NCBI RefSeq assembly: GCF_014204715.1
Contig: NZ_JACHLY010000001.1
Span: 4,548,501 to 4,612,500 of the forward strand
DNA length: 64,000 nt
Origin: Streptomonospora salina
Lineage (GTDB): Bacteria; Actinomycetota; Actinomycetes; Streptosporangiales; Streptosporangiaceae
Direction of reading: 5' to 3'
The translations under genes were made by a program, and so were the position numbers. Positions 9,698 through 20,385 of the stretch are shown piece by piece. Within the stretch, counting starts at the first letter, position 1. Each line of letters starts with the position of its first letter. Under the pieces are notes generated by a model, which searched no databases, was not told the DNA's origin, and worked only from the letters and a program-made list of their open reading frames with translations.

Positions 9698-9998
9698 GAA
9701 CCGTACGAAGAAGTCCGACACTTTGCCTAAGGTGGAGGAGCCATCAGACCCGCTACGGCGGGGGGTGGGTTCGAGGACCCGACGGTGGGGTTGGGCCCGT
9801 GCACAGGACGGGAAAATCCTACTGGGCGGATGTGCCCAAACGCTAGAGAGGGCGCATACGCTGAAAGAAGTCGGTATCCCCGTCGGCCAGACGGGGGTGA
9901 TCCCGGGCAAGAGCGAGGAGAGGGCCGGGCTCTCCCCTCGCGGCTCATAGGGCCGCCGGGTCCAGCAATCTCGCCACACGTCCGTTCGAGAGGTGTTT
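9698..9998 (+). promoter_or_regulatory. Long leader/promoter region of the principal sigma factor
   Basis: The 301 bases before the sigma factor contain TTTGCCTAAGGT (about 9721-9732), where TAAGGT could serve as a -10 box, and a small hairpin GGGC-GGATGT-GCCC near 9826-9839. A 75-codon frame runs across it, but its third positions are far less GC-biased than the neighbours, so I read the region as a long untranslated leader. A GAGAGG ribosome site sits at 9988-9993. Confidence 0.4.
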
Positions 9999-11879
<1,881 letters not shown>

Positions 11880-12457
11880 GGTGTACGCCGGCACGCCCCG
11901 GCTCCTGTTGCCGGCGACTTCCCGGCGCGGAGGAACACGCGGCTGCCGGAACGCACACCGGATCCCCGAGACCGGTGCGCGGCGGTCGGCGGTGCGCGGC
12001 GCATAGCGGTCCCGGTCGTCAGGCCGGGCGGGCCCTGTCGCGTGTGCCGGGGAGCGGCGTAGTGGAGTGCGGTCCATGGTCCGTGCTTCGCAAGGTGCGT
12101 GCTGTCCGCCGATGCGGGCCTCCCAGCGGCCGTTCGGCGTCGAGGGGTCGTGCTGGCGTGTCGGGAGGAACGTGTTTCGGCGAGGGACGTACCGACCGGG
12201 TGGTCGGCCGGGCCGGTCCCCCCTGACCAGGGGACCGGCCCGCTACGCGTCCGCGAAGCCGAACCGCGTCCCGGTCCCCGTCTCCGTGGCGACTTCCCCG
12301 GGGCCGGAACGGTCATGCACGCATGCCTACGACTTCCTCATCCGACACCCGCCATCATGCCGGGTGTCGTGTATGGCCGAGATAAAGCGCCGATACCGGT
12401 TCGTTATGCGGTGGTCGGGGAGCCGTGCCGCGAGTGCCGGAGCGGGGGCGGCGCGGC
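11880..12457. other. Convergent intergenic region with hairpins
   Basis: No coding frame with proper codon bias is seen in these 578 bases between the sigma gene (plus) and yaaA (minus). Besides the strong hairpin at 12210-12241, CGACACCCG (12343-12351) pairs with CGGGTGTCG (12361-12369) around a 9-base loop, close to the yaaA 3' end. Confidence 0.6.
12210..12241. terminator. Perfect 12-bp hairpin, probable bidirectional terminator
   Basis: GGGCCGGTCCCC at 12210-12221 and GGGGACCGGCCC at 12230-12241 form a perfect 12-base-pair stem with an 8-base loop, between convergent hrdB and yaaA. It lies about 330 bases past the hrdB stop, so hrdB would have a long 3' untranslated tail. Confidence 0.65.
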
Positions 12458-13255
12458 TCAGCCGCGTTCGATGACGTCCAGGGTCCACGGGCGGTCGCGG
12501 CGCGCGGGCTCGTGGAGTTCGCCGGTGTAGCCGGCGGTGTTCAGCGCATCGGCGACGTCGGAGGGGGTGTGCGGTCGCGCTCCCTCGGCGAGCAGGCTGT
12601 GCGCGATCGCGCCGCGGACGGCCTTGGCCATATGGCTGACGACGCTGCGCTCGGCGCCTGCGCCGGTCCCGGTCTCGCGCAGCACCCGTACCGCCACGGT
12701 GCGCTCGGCCGTCGCACCCCCGGGCCGCCACGCCGCCGCATAGACCGACGAGCGGCAGTCGACGACCACGCGGCCTTCGGCGCGTTTGTCCAGCAGCTCG
12801 CCCAGCCGTTCGCGCCAGAACGCGCCGAGCGGACCGATACCGGGTAGGCGCACGCCCATCGACAGGCGGTAGGGCGGTACGCGGTCGCCCGGAGCGAGTA
12901 CGCCCCACAGTCCGGAGAAGACCAGTACCGATTCCGCGGTCCGGCCGGCCGCCGCCGAGGCGAGCAGGCCCGGCAGGTCCAAGCGGTCGTAGAGCACACC
13001 GGTGTAGAGGTCGGCGGCGCGCAGCGTCGGCGCACGGTCGAGCGCCCGATTGCGCCGGACGGCCTCTCCCTGGGCCGCCGACAACCCCAGCACCTCGCGG
13101 GCGGCTTCCTCGGGTCCGCTGCACAGCTCCTGCAGCCGGGCCTGGACCTCGTCCCGCGCCGGGGCGGCCTCCGGCAGGGCCAGTCCTGCGGGCTCGACCG
13201 GCGGGCCGTCGCCGTGCACGGCTTTGCCCTCGGACGGCGGCAGCAGGATCAGCAT
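12458..13255 (-). CDS. yaaA: Peroxide stress protein YaaA (DUF328)
   Basis: The 265-residue protein starts with MLILLPPSEGK, the hallmark of the YaaA/UPF0246 family, and carries the later blocks YTGVLYDRLD, VFSGLWGVL and PPYRLSMGVRLP. In Escherichia coli YaaA lowers free intracellular iron during hydrogen peroxide stress and has a DNA-binding fold. The start is fixed by the family N-terminus; longer in-frame upstream sequence is not conserved-looking. The length is normal. Confidence 0.93.
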   Translation of the reverse strand: MLILLPPSEGKAVHGDGPPVEPAGLALPEAAPARDEVQARLQELCSGPEEAAREVLGLSAAQGEAVRRNRALDRAPTLRAADLYTGVLYDRLDLPGLLASAAAGRTAESVLVFSGLWGVLAPGDRVPPYRLSMGVRLPGIGPLGAFWRERLGELLDKRAEGRVVVDCRSSVYAAAWRPGGATAERTVAVRVLRETGTGAGAERSVVSHMAKAVRGAIAHSLLAEGARPHTPSDVADALNTAGYTGELHEPARRDRPWTLDVIERG

Positions 13256-13454
13256 AGGGGCTCTTCTGGGGTTGGCGGACGGGGAGCGGGCAGCGGCGGC
13301 CGGCCCGGCCCTCAAGGATACGATGCCGATGCAGCCCGTGCGGTCGCTTCCCGAACGTGGGTCCGCTTTGCGCACAGAACGGGGATCCGCTTCCTCCGCC
13401 GATCCGGGCGGGACGTTCCGGGAGCGCGACCGGAGGATCGTCGGAAGGGGGCGC

Positions 13455-14237
13455 GTGCGTTCGGGTGCGTGGTGGGCGCGCAGAGTGGCGGCGGATTGGC
13501 CCGCCGCCGAGGTCGAGGTGTGTTCCGGATGGCGGCTGGCCTGGAGCGAGGGGGTGACGCGGCGGGCGAATTCGGCGGTGCGCCTGGAGGCCGCGGCGCC
13601 CGTCGAGGCCGTCGAGGAGTACTACCGCGAGCGCGGGGCGGAGCCCTGCGTCCAGATCTGGCCGGGCGACGAGGAGCTCGACGCGCGCCTGGCGCTGCGG
13701 GGCTACGACGCACAAGGACACACCCAGGCGATGGTGCGCGACCTGGGCGAGCACCCGCCCGGCGCGGACGGCGCCGGCGCCGCGGTCGCACCCCGGCCCC
13801 ACGGTGCGTGGCGGGCGCTGTGGTCCGACGCCGGGCAGCCCGCGGAGCGTGTCCCGGCGCTGCACCGCATCCTCGACCGGGCGCCGGCGGTCGGCTACGG
13901 ACTCCACCACACGGGCGGCGCGCGCGGATGCGTGGTGGTGGACGGGGCGTGGGCGGGGGTCTACGCGATGGTCACGCGGCCCTCCGAGCGCGGGCGCGGA
14001 CGCGCCCGCGCGGTGCTGGAGGCGCTGCTGGGCTGGGCCCGCGCCCAGGGGGCCGCACACTCCTACCTGCTGGTGGAGCAGGGAAACGCGGCGGCCGTGC
14101 GCGTCTACGAGCGGGCGGGTTTCGCCGCTGAGTGCGCCTATCATTACCGGGTGGACTCCGGCGCCCGTCGCGGCGGTGCGCCCGCATCCCGCTCCGCGGC
14201 CGCGGCAGTCGGCCGGTCCGGTCAGGAGGGGGCGTAG
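13455..14237 (+). CDS. GNAT family N-acetyltransferase
   Basis: The 260-residue protein ends with a GNAT core: the acetyl-CoA-binding motif A appears as RPSERGRGRARAVLEALL (about residues 175-193), followed by the NAAAVRVYERAGF motif B. The N-terminal half has the W-S-E-G-V-T-R-R-A-N-S block seen in a widespread actinobacterial two-lobed GNAT subgroup. The GTG at 13455 is chosen because GGAAGGGGG precedes it. It is divergent from yaaA, sharing a 199-base gap. The acyl acceptor is unknown. Confidence 0.85.
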   Translation: MRSGAWWARRVAADWPAAEVEVCSGWRLAWSEGVTRRANSAVRLEAAAPVEAVEEYYRERGAEPCVQIWPGDEELDARLALRGYDAQGHTQAMVRDLGEHPPGADGAGAAVAPRPHGAWRALWSDAGQPAERVPALHRILDRAPAVGYGLHHTGGARGCVVVDGAWAGVYAMVTRPSERGRGRARAVLEALLGWARAQGAAHSYLLVEQGNAAAVRVYERAGFAAECAYHYRVDSGARRGGAPASRSAAAAVGRSGQEGA

Positions 14238-14280
14238 GCCGTCACCGGAGAGCCGGTGTCACCGGCCCCTGAAACGAGTT

Positions 14281-14311
14281 CGGCGGCGGCCTTCGGGGAA
14301 GGCCGCCGCCG
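14281..14311. terminator. Perfect 14-bp hairpin, bidirectional terminator
   Basis: A 14-base-pair perfect stem (14281-14294 with 14298-14311) closes a GGG loop between the convergent GNAT and DUF7455 genes. Position and stability support termination of both. Confidence 0.75.
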
Positions 14312-14330
14312 CACGTCTGTCGGTGATGAA

Positions 14331-14558
14331 CTAACGCTCCTCTTCGGCGGAGGAGGCCGGCTCCGTCAATCGGCTGGTTTCGTCCTGGATCTCCGACGCG
14401 ATCTTGCGGATCGACGCGTCGTGTTCACGCATGTGATGCGCGCAGAACAGCAGTTCGCCACCGGAGTTGAGAACCACTCGGACGTACGCCTGCGCACCAC
14501 AACGGTCGCAACGGTCTGCAGCCGTCAGCGGCTGGGTGGGGGCAAGGGTTCCAGTCAC
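14331..14558 (-). CDS. DUF7455 family small zinc-ribbon-like protein
   Basis: A 75-residue protein with CDRCGAQAYVRV near residues 17-28 and CAHHMREHD near 39-47, a CxxC...CxxH arrangement that probably binds zinc. It matches the small conserved actinobacterial family now called DUF7455, often found near hrdB. The GTG start has GAGGAAGG five bases upstream. The C-terminus is acidic and probably disordered. Function is unknown. Confidence 0.85.
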   Translation of the reverse strand: MTGTLAPTQPLTAADRCDRCGAQAYVRVVLNSGGELLFCAHHMREHDASIRKIASEIQDETSRLTEPASSAEEER

Positions 14559-15265
14559 TTCGCCTTCCTCAATACTCGGCGTTAGTCACTCCGCACAACA
14601 TCTAACCGGACCAAGAGCTTCCCAACCAGCCCCTTTGTACGCCGTCAGCGGAATCGCCCCGTCCGGACCCCCGGTGGAGGCGCGATCCGGGGCGTCGGCC
14701 CCGCTTGCAGGACGGCAAGCGTCCTCGCATGATGGTCGATGGTGATGGGCATCACTCTACTCGCGGACTACCCCGGCTTTTCCGAATCGGGGGCAGAACC
14801 CGCTCCGCCCCGTTCTCCCGGGCCTGCGAGGCGCCCCACCGGTGCCGTCGCCGGCGCACCGGCGACGGCACGCGCGCCCCACCGGGGGCGCCCGTGCGGC
14901 CCGGGCGAGGCGCCGGAGCCCCTGTATCGCCGGTGAGGCGGCGGGGTCAGCGGAATCCGAGGTGGTAATCTCGCGCCTGGTGTGCTCGTGATGAACAGGC
15001 GACCGTCCCGCTGCGGCCGGGTGAACCGCACGCCGCCGGCGCGCCTCGCCCGCGATGGAGCGGATCCGCCCGGCGCATCCCGCGGCCCTGCGGCCGTCCC
15101 CGCCACCGGGGACCGACCGCCCGGTGCGGGCGACGGCGCCGCGCGCCTGTCACACCGATGCGTCAAGCTAGCGGAAACGCATCTGCCCCCTGTCCACCAA
15201 CGTCCAGCGCACGGCAGCGCCCCGCATGCGCCGGCCCTGTTCCGTCCACCGCAGGAGAGCCCCAC
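14559..15265. other. Divergent intergenic region upstream of parE, with two tandem hairpins
   Basis: The 707 bases contain no convincing gene. Two adjacent stable hairpins occur: GTGCCGTCGCCGG (14842-14854) with CCGGCGACGGCAC (14859-14871), loop CGCA; and GCGCCCC (14874-14880) with GGGGCGC (14885-14891). They lie about 380 bases before the parE start. An ACAACATCTAAC segment near 14595 is relatively AT-rich and may hold the DUF7455 promoter. Inference only. Confidence 0.5.
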
Positions 15266-17371
15266 GTGACCGCCCTAACCGCAGCCGTCGACGAGCCCGA
15301 AGACTACTCCGCGCGGCATCTTTCGGTCCTGGAAGGGCTGGAGGCGGTCCGCAAGCGCCCCGGCATGTACATCGGGTCCACGGACAGCCGCGGCCTGACC
15401 CACTGCATGTGGGAGGTCATCGACAATTCCGTCGACGAGGCCTTGGGCGGGTACTGCACGCGCATCGACGTCGTGCTCTACGGAGACGGCTCCGTCGAGG
15501 TCCGCGACAACGGCCGCGGCATCCCCGTCGACGTCGAGCCCCGCTCGGGCCTGTCGGGCGTCGAGCTGGTCATGACCAAACTGCACGCCGGCGGCAAGTT
15601 CGGCTCGGGCTCCTACAACGCCTCCGGCGGCCTGCACGGCGTCGGCGCCTCCGTCGTCAACGCCCTCTCGGGCCGGCTGGACGTCGAAGTCGACCGGGAC
15701 GGCCACACGCACGCGATCGGTTTCCGCCGGGGCATCCCCGGCCGCTTCGACGGTGACGGGCCCGATGCCGCCTTCACCCCCGGATCCGGCCTCGACCAGG
15801 TCCGCCGCGTCTCCGAAAAGGCCACCGGAACGCGCATCCGCTTCTGGCCCGACCGCCAGATCTTCCTCAAGGACGCCGACGTCGCCCGCGAGTCCCTGCT
15901 GGACCGGGCCCGCCAGACCGCGTTCCTCATCCCGGGCCTGGCCATCGCGGTGCGCGACGAGCGCTTCCCCGAAGAGGGCGTCTACGAGGAGGAGTTCCGC
16001 TACGACGGCGGGATCGGGGAGTTCTGCACCTACCTCGCCCCCGACGAGGCCGTGAACGACGTCGTGCGTATCCAGGGGTCGGGGCAGTTCACCGAGACCG
16101 TCCCCGTGCTCGACGACCAGGGCCACATGACCCCCACCGACGTCGACCGCCGTCTGGAAGTCGACATCGCCCTGCGCTGGGGTACCGGCTACGAGAGCAC
16201 CACGCGCTCCTTCGTCAACGTGATCGCCACGCCCAAGGGCGGAACGCACATCACCGGCTTCGAGCGTGCCCTGGTGCGGGTGGTCAACGATCAGCTGCGC
16301 GCCAGCAAACTGCTCAAGGACAAGGACGACCCGGTCACCAAGGAGGACGTCCTCGAAGGACTGACCGCCGTCGTCACCGTGCGGCTGCCCGAGCCGCAGT
16401 TCGAGGGCCAGACCAAGGAGATCCTGGGCACTTCGGCGGCGTCGCGCATCGTCTCCCAGATCGTGGGCAAGGACCTGCGCGCCTTCCTGGCCTCCACTCG
16501 CCGCGGCGAGAAGCAGCAGGCCCGCGCCGTGCTCGACAAGGCGGTCAACGCCGCCAAGGCGCGTATAGCGGCCCGCCAGCAGCGCGAGACCCAGCGCCGC
16601 AAGAACGCGCTGGAGAGCTCCGCGCTGCCGGCCAAGCTGGTCGACTGCCGCAACGAAGGGCTGGACCGCAGCGAGCTGTTCATCGTCGAGGGCGATTCCG
16701 CGCTGGGTACGGCCAAGCTCGCGCGCGACTCGGAGTTCCAAGCGCTGCTGCCGATCCGCGGCAAGATCCTCAACGTGCAGAAGTCCTCGGTCTCGGACAT
16801 GCTCAAAAACGCCGAGTGCGCCTCGATGCTGCAGGTCATCGGTGCCGGTTCGGGGCGCACTTTCGACCTCGACGCCGCCCGCTACGGCCGCGTCATCATC
16901 ATGGCCGATGCCGACGTCGACGGCGCGCACATCCGCTGCCTGCTGCTGACGCTGTTCTACCGCTACATGCGTCCGATGCTGGAGGCGGGCCGGGTCTACG
17001 CGGCGGTGCCGCCGCTGCACCGCGTCGAGCTGACCAACGTGCGCAAGAAGCGGGGCGCCAAGCCCGAGGACCGCTACATCTACACCTACACCGACGCCGA
17101 GCTGCAGCGGCGGCTGCTGGAGCTGGAGAAGAAGGGGTTGACCTGGAAGGAGCCGGTGCAGCGGTACAAGGGTCTGGGCGAGATGGACGCCGATCAGCTC
17201 GCGGAGACCACCATGGACCCCAGCCACCGCACGCTGCGCCGCATCCGCGTCGAGCACGCCGAGGAGGCCGCGTCGGTGTTCGACCTTCTGATGGGCAACC
17301 AGGTCGCACCGCGGCGGGAGTTCATCTCCCAGGGCGCCCAGGACCTCGACACCAGCCGCATCGACCTGTGA
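15266..17371 (+). CDS. parE: DNA topoisomerase IV subunit B
   Basis: The 701-residue type IIA topoisomerase ATPase subunit decatenates chromosomes together with ParC. It has the GHKL ATPase with EGLEAVRKRPGMYIG, IDNSVDEA, DNGRGIPVD and GLHGVGASVVNALS; the transducer; and a TOPRIM domain with IVEGDSALG and DADVDGAHIRCLL; it ends with YKGLGEMDADQL. The GTG at 15266 follows CAGGAGAG. The partner subunit lies 3 kb away on the other strand, and the position near hrdB favours ParE over the GyrB copy, which usually sits near the replication origin. Confidence 0.93.
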   Translation: MTALTAAVDEPEDYSARHLSVLEGLEAVRKRPGMYIGSTDSRGLTHCMWEVIDNSVDEALGGYCTRIDVVLYGDGSVEVRDNGRGIPVDVEPRSGLSGVELVMTKLHAGGKFGSGSYNASGGLHGVGASVVNALSGRLDVEVDRDGHTHAIGFRRGIPGRFDGDGPDAAFTPGSGLDQVRRVSEKATGTRIRFWPDRQIFLKDADVARESLLDRARQTAFLIPGLAIAVRDERFPEEGVYEEEFRYDGGIGEFCTYLAPDEAVNDVVRIQGSGQFTETVPVLDDQGHMTPTDVDRRLEVDIALRWGTGYESTTRSFVNVIATPKGGTHITGFERALVRVVNDQLRASKLLKDKDDPVTKEDVLEGLTAVVTVRLPEPQFEGQTKEILGTSAASRIVSQIVGKDLRAFLASTRRGEKQQARAVLDKAVNAAKARIAARQQRETQRRKNALESSALPAKLVDCRNEGLDRSELFIVEGDSALGTAKLARDSEFQALLPIRGKILNVQKSSVSDMLKNAECASMLQVIGAGSGRTFDLDAARYGRVIIMADADVDGAHIRCLLLTLFYRYMRPMLEAGRVYAAVPPLHRVELTNVRKKRGAKPEDRYIYTYTDAELQRRLLELEKKGLTWKEPVQRYKGLGEMDADQLAETTMDPSHRTLRRIRVEHAEEAASVFDLLMGNQVAPRREFISQGAQDLDTSRIDL

Positions 17372-17388
17372 GAGCCGGGACCCGGCGT

Positions 17389-17970
17389 CTACTCCTCCCG
17401 CGGTTCCGTACGCCTGCGGGAGAACAGGTGTTTCAGCGGCTTGTGGAAGGCGAGCAGACCGCCTCCGAGCGCGGCGGAGGCGGCCGAGACGACCGACGCC
17501 CACCCCTGCATCCAGTCGGGCGCCGACGGGGAGCCCGCGGGCTCGTTCTGCTGGACGGGGCTCGGTCCGGGAGACGGGTGCGATCCGCTCGACCCGTATA
17601 CGTAAACGACCGCTCCGTCGCAGGTGACCACGGCGACCGGCGCTTCCTCGATCGCGAGGTCGCCCGGTTCCGGACGGAGAGTGCGGAAACCGTCGGCCTT
17701 GGCCTCGGGAGTCGGCGAAGCGCACGCCGAAGGCGACGGCGAAGGCGTGGCAGAGCCCGGGCTCGCAGACGCGGAGAGCCCGGGACTGGACGGGGCGCCT
17801 TGGCCGTCCTGGTCAGGGGAGCTCCACCCGAAGGAGGAGAGTTCCGGGACCACGGTGACGAACAGCCCGATGATCCCCGTGATCAGCAGGACCGCGCCCA
17901 CCGCGGGGACGACCCCCCGGCGGTCAGGGGTATCGCGTCGGTCGGGTCCACGGTCCCCGGACGGATCCAT
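17389..17970 (-). CDS. Hypothetical membrane protein, 193 aa
   Basis: I do not recognise a family. A polar 20-residue N-terminus precedes one clear membrane segment (about residues 23-43, VPAVGAVLLITGIIGLFV). Then comes a Ser/Pro/Ala-rich stretch (about 50-90) typical of an exported linker, a short possibly folded part (about 90-125, with VVTCDGAVVYVYG), another Ser/Pro stretch, and a weaker hydrophobic segment (about 155-175) before a basic tail. It ends 17 bases from the convergent parE stop. Confidence 0.7.
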   Translation of the reverse strand: MDPSGDRGPDRRDTPDRRGVVPAVGAVLLITGIIGLFVTVVPELSSFGWSSPDQDGQGAPSSPGLSASASPGSATPSPSPSACASPTPEAKADGFRTLRPEPGDLAIEEAPVAVVTCDGAVVYVYGSSGSHPSPGPSPVQQNEPAGSPSAPDWMQGWASVVSAASAALGGGLLAFHKPLKHLFSRRRTEPREE

Positions 17971-18100
17971 ACCCCTCGCCTTCGCCTCGTACGGGGCCGG
18001 CCCGGCGGTCCCGGAGGCCGACCGGGTCCAGCATGCCGGACGTATGCGGCCGGGAGAACCCCGTAGGGAGAACGCTCCGTCAGGACGGGCGGGCGGGGCG

Positions 18101-19222
18101 TCAGGCGGGCGGTTGCCACTGCCCGGTGGACAGGAAGCCCTCCACCGCCGCGGTGTAGGGGGCCGGGTCCAGGCCGCGCTCGGCCAGCCACGTGTCGTCG
18201 TAGTAGCTGTGGCGGTAGCGTTCGCCGCCGTCGCAGATGAGGGTGACGACGCTGCCGCGCCGGCCTTCGCGCAGCATCCGGTCGATCAGGTGCCACACGC
18301 CCCACATGTTGGTTCCGGTCGAGCCGCCCGCGCTCAGCCCCGTCACCGCGTTGAGGTGGCGCATCGCGGCGACGCTGGCGGCGTCGGGCACGGGCGTCAT
18401 CAGGTCGATGACCGAGGGGACGAAGCTGGGCTCCATCCGGGGCCTGCCGATCCCCTCGATGCGCGAGGGCATGCCGGTCGCGTAGTCCGGAGCTCCGGTG
18501 ACCCAGCCGGGAAAGAACGCCGAGTTCTCCGGGTCGACGACCGCCAGGCGGGTGTGGTGCCTGCGGTAGCGTACGTAGCGCCCGATCGTGGCCGAGGTTC
18601 CGCCGGTCCCGGCGCCCACGACGATCCATTCCGGCACCGGGTGGCGCTCCATGGCCAACTGCTCGAAGATCGACTCGGCGATGTTGTTGTTGCCGCGCCA
18701 GTCCGTGGCCCGCTCGGCGTAGGTGAACTGGTCCATGTAGTGGCCGCCGCACTCCGCGGCCAGCCGCTCGGCTTCGGAGTACATCTCGGAGGGCACGTCG
18801 ACGTAGTGGCACCGGCCGCCGTAGCGCTCGATGAGGGCGATCTTCTCCGGGCTGGTGGTGCGCGGCACGACGGTGACGAAGTCGAGCCCGACGAGCCGGG
18901 CGAAGTAGGCCTCGGACACGGCGGTGGAGCCCGAGCTGGCCTCCACGATCGTGGTGTGCTCGTCGATCCAGCCGTTGGCCAGGGCGTAGAGGAACAGCGA
19001 CCGCGCCAAGCGGTGCTTGAGGCTGCCGGTGGGGTGGACCGACTCGTCCTTGAGGTAGAGGTCGATGCCCCATTCCGGCGGCAGCGGGAAGACGTGCAGA
19101 TGGGTGTCGGCGGAGCGGTTGGCGTCGGCGACGACCCTGCGGATCGCCTCGTCCACCCAGGCGCGGGTGTGGGCCGAGGAGCGCTCCACGCAGGGGTCGG
19201 CGCCGTCGTCCGGTGCTGTCAT
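18101..19222 (-). CDS. cds1: PLP-dependent L-cysteine desulfhydrase (Cds1-like)
   Basis: The 373-residue fold-type II PLP enzyme closely resembles mycobacterial Cds1, which splits L-cysteine into pyruvate, ammonia and hydrogen sulfide and links to redox balance. The PLP lysine is K69 in [23 protein letters not shown] binds the substrate carboxylate and [14 protein letters not shown] binds the PLP phosphate. [14 protein letters not shown] and [10 protein letters not shown] are shared with Cds1 and absent from ordinary cysteine synthases. An alternative is a generic CysK/CysM-like synthase, but the match to Cds1 runs end to end. Confidence 0.88.
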   Translation of the reverse strand: MTAPDDGADPCVERSSAHTRAWVDEAIRRVVADANRSADTHLHVFPLPPEWGIDLYLKDESVHPTGSLKHRLARSLFLYALANGWIDEHTTIVEASSGSTAVSEAYFARLVGLDFVTVVPRTTSPEKIALIERYGGRCHYVDVPSEMYSEAERLAAECGGHYMDQFTYAERATDWRGNNNIAESIFEQLAMERHPVPEWIVVGAGTGGTSATIGRYVRYRRHHTRLAVVDPENSAFFPGWVTGAPDYATGMPSRIEGIGRPRMEPSFVPSVIDLMTPVPDAASVAAMRHLNAVTGLSAGGSTGTNMWGVWHLIDRMLREGRRGSVVTLICDGGERYRHSYYDDTWLAERGLDPAPYTAAVEGFLSTGQWQPPA

Positions 19223-19256
19223 GCGCCGACCTTATCGCTGCCGGGACCGTGAGCGG

Positions 19257-19316
19257 GCCGAGGGGATCCCGCGGACGGAGAGCCCCTCGGCGCGCGGGAG
19301 CGGTGCGTGCACCGCT
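19257..19316 (-). terminator. Two hairpins after the TPR gene
   Basis: GCCGAGGGG (19257-19265) pairs with CCCCTCGGC (19283-19291), and AGCGGTG (19299-19305) pairs with CACCGCT (19310-19316). Both lie between the TPR gene stop and the cds1 start on the minus strand, so they probably end the upstream transcript. Confidence 0.5.
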
Positions 19317-19333
19317 TGCGGCGGGTGCCGGTG

Positions 19334-19660
19334 TCAGTCCAGTGAGCCGCCGGACATGGCGGCGTGCATCCGCCGGTAGGGGGCGGCCTCCTCCATGCGG
19401 CTCTGGCGCTCCAGCGAGCGTGCGAGAGCGATATGGGCCCAGCTGTCGCACGGATCGAGGTCGATGATGCGCCGGAACGTCAGCTCGGCCTTGGCCAGTT
19501 GTGCGGAGTGGAAGTAGGAACGGCCCAGCAGCTCCAGGACGGAGCGGCCGGCGGGGTCGTCGTCGGCGATGGGCTCCAGGATGCGGGCGGCCTCGATGTA
19601 GTCGCCCAGGTCGAAGTACATCTGGCCGCGGCTGAACGTCTCGTAGGTCCTGTCCTGCAC
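19334..19660 (-). CDS. Tetratricopeptide repeat protein, 108 aa
   Basis: A small soluble protein made of about two to three TPR units: SRGQMYFDLGDYIEAARIL, VLELLGRSYFHSAQLAKAE and AHIALARSLERQSRMEEAA show the W/L-G-Y-A-type spacing. TPRs mediate protein contacts and have no catalytic residues. I chose the GTG at 19660, which follows GAAGGGAGTG; further upstream in frame is Arg/Pro-rich junk. It sits 68 bases after the carbonic anhydrase gene and may be co-transcribed. Confidence 0.85.
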   Translation of the reverse strand: MQDRTYETFSRGQMYFDLGDYIEAARILEPIADDDPAGRSVLELLGRSYFHSAQLAKAELTFRRIIDLDPCDSWAHIALARSLERQSRMEEAAPYRRMHAAMSGGSLD

Positions 19661-19728
19661 CGGGCACTCCCTTCGTCGGGTTGGCACAACCCCGAAGCGG
19701 AATGCCCTATTCCCGGCGGGCCGGGGGC

Positions 19729-20232
19729 CTACGCGTCGACGGGTTCGACGCGGCCGGTGTCGACGTCGTAGACGGCGCCGACCACCGGCAGGCCCTGCGG
19801 CAGCATCGGGTGGTGGCGGATGCGCTCCAGGTCGTGGCGCAGAGCGCCGACCTGGTCGTCGTCGGTGCGGAACTCCAGGCTCCGGGTGTCGACCCCGTGT
19901 TCGCGTTCGATGAGGTCGTGCACCTCGGCGTCGCCGGATACCGACGCCATCTTGCACCGGGTGTGCGGCATGATCAGGACGCGGTCGACCTCCAGCAGGT
20001 AGACGGCCAGCACCAGCGTGCGCAGGGTGTCGTCGGTGACCCGGGCGCCGGCGTTGCGCAGGATCTTGGCGTCGCCGGGTTCCAGACCCAGGGCCTGCAA
20101 CGGCTCGATCCGCGAGTCCATGCAGGTGAGCATGGCCAGACCGCGTGCGGCGACCGGAGCCAGGCCGCCCAGCCGGAAGTCGGCGGCGTATTCGGCGTTG
20201 GCGGCGAAGAGGTCATCGAAGGCGCTGTTCAC
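19729..20232 (-). CDS. Beta-carbonic anhydrase (Rv1284-like)
   Basis: The 167-residue enzyme interconverts CO2 and bicarbonate using a zinc ion. Ligands are C37 in TCMDSR (with the D39-R41 dyad), H90 and C93 in MPHTRCKM. The short length and the HTRCKM form match the mycobacterial Rv1284 subtype rather than longer plant-type enzymes. The GTG at 20232 follows CAGGAG. Confidence 0.9.
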   Translation of the reverse strand: MNSAFDDLFAANAEYAADFRLGGLAPVAARGLAMLTCMDSRIEPLQALGLEPGDAKILRNAGARVTDDTLRTLVLAVYLLEVDRVLIMPHTRCKMASVSGDAEVHDLIEREHGVDTRSLEFRTDDDQVGALRHDLERIRHHPMLPQGLPVVGAVYDVDTGRVEPVDA

Positions 20233-20385
20233 AGAGGCTCCTGGAAAGTCGGGCGGTCCGGATCCTGCCGGTGCGGCGCGTGCGCACACGCCGCGCTCGG
20301 CGGATCCGGGACCGGGAACGTCGATGGTCGGTGGCGCCTCCGGTGCGCGCGCCGCGCACCGGAGGCCGGTTTCCGTCGGTGGCGC

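Noticed and set aside
9723-9950. 75-codon frame in the sigma factor leader
   Set aside because: Third positions are much less GC-biased than in neighbouring genes and no ribosome site is visible, so I treat it as leader RNA.
15275-17725. 816-codon antisense frame over parE
   Set aside because: Shadow of parE; low-complexity composition, no domain and no ribosome site.
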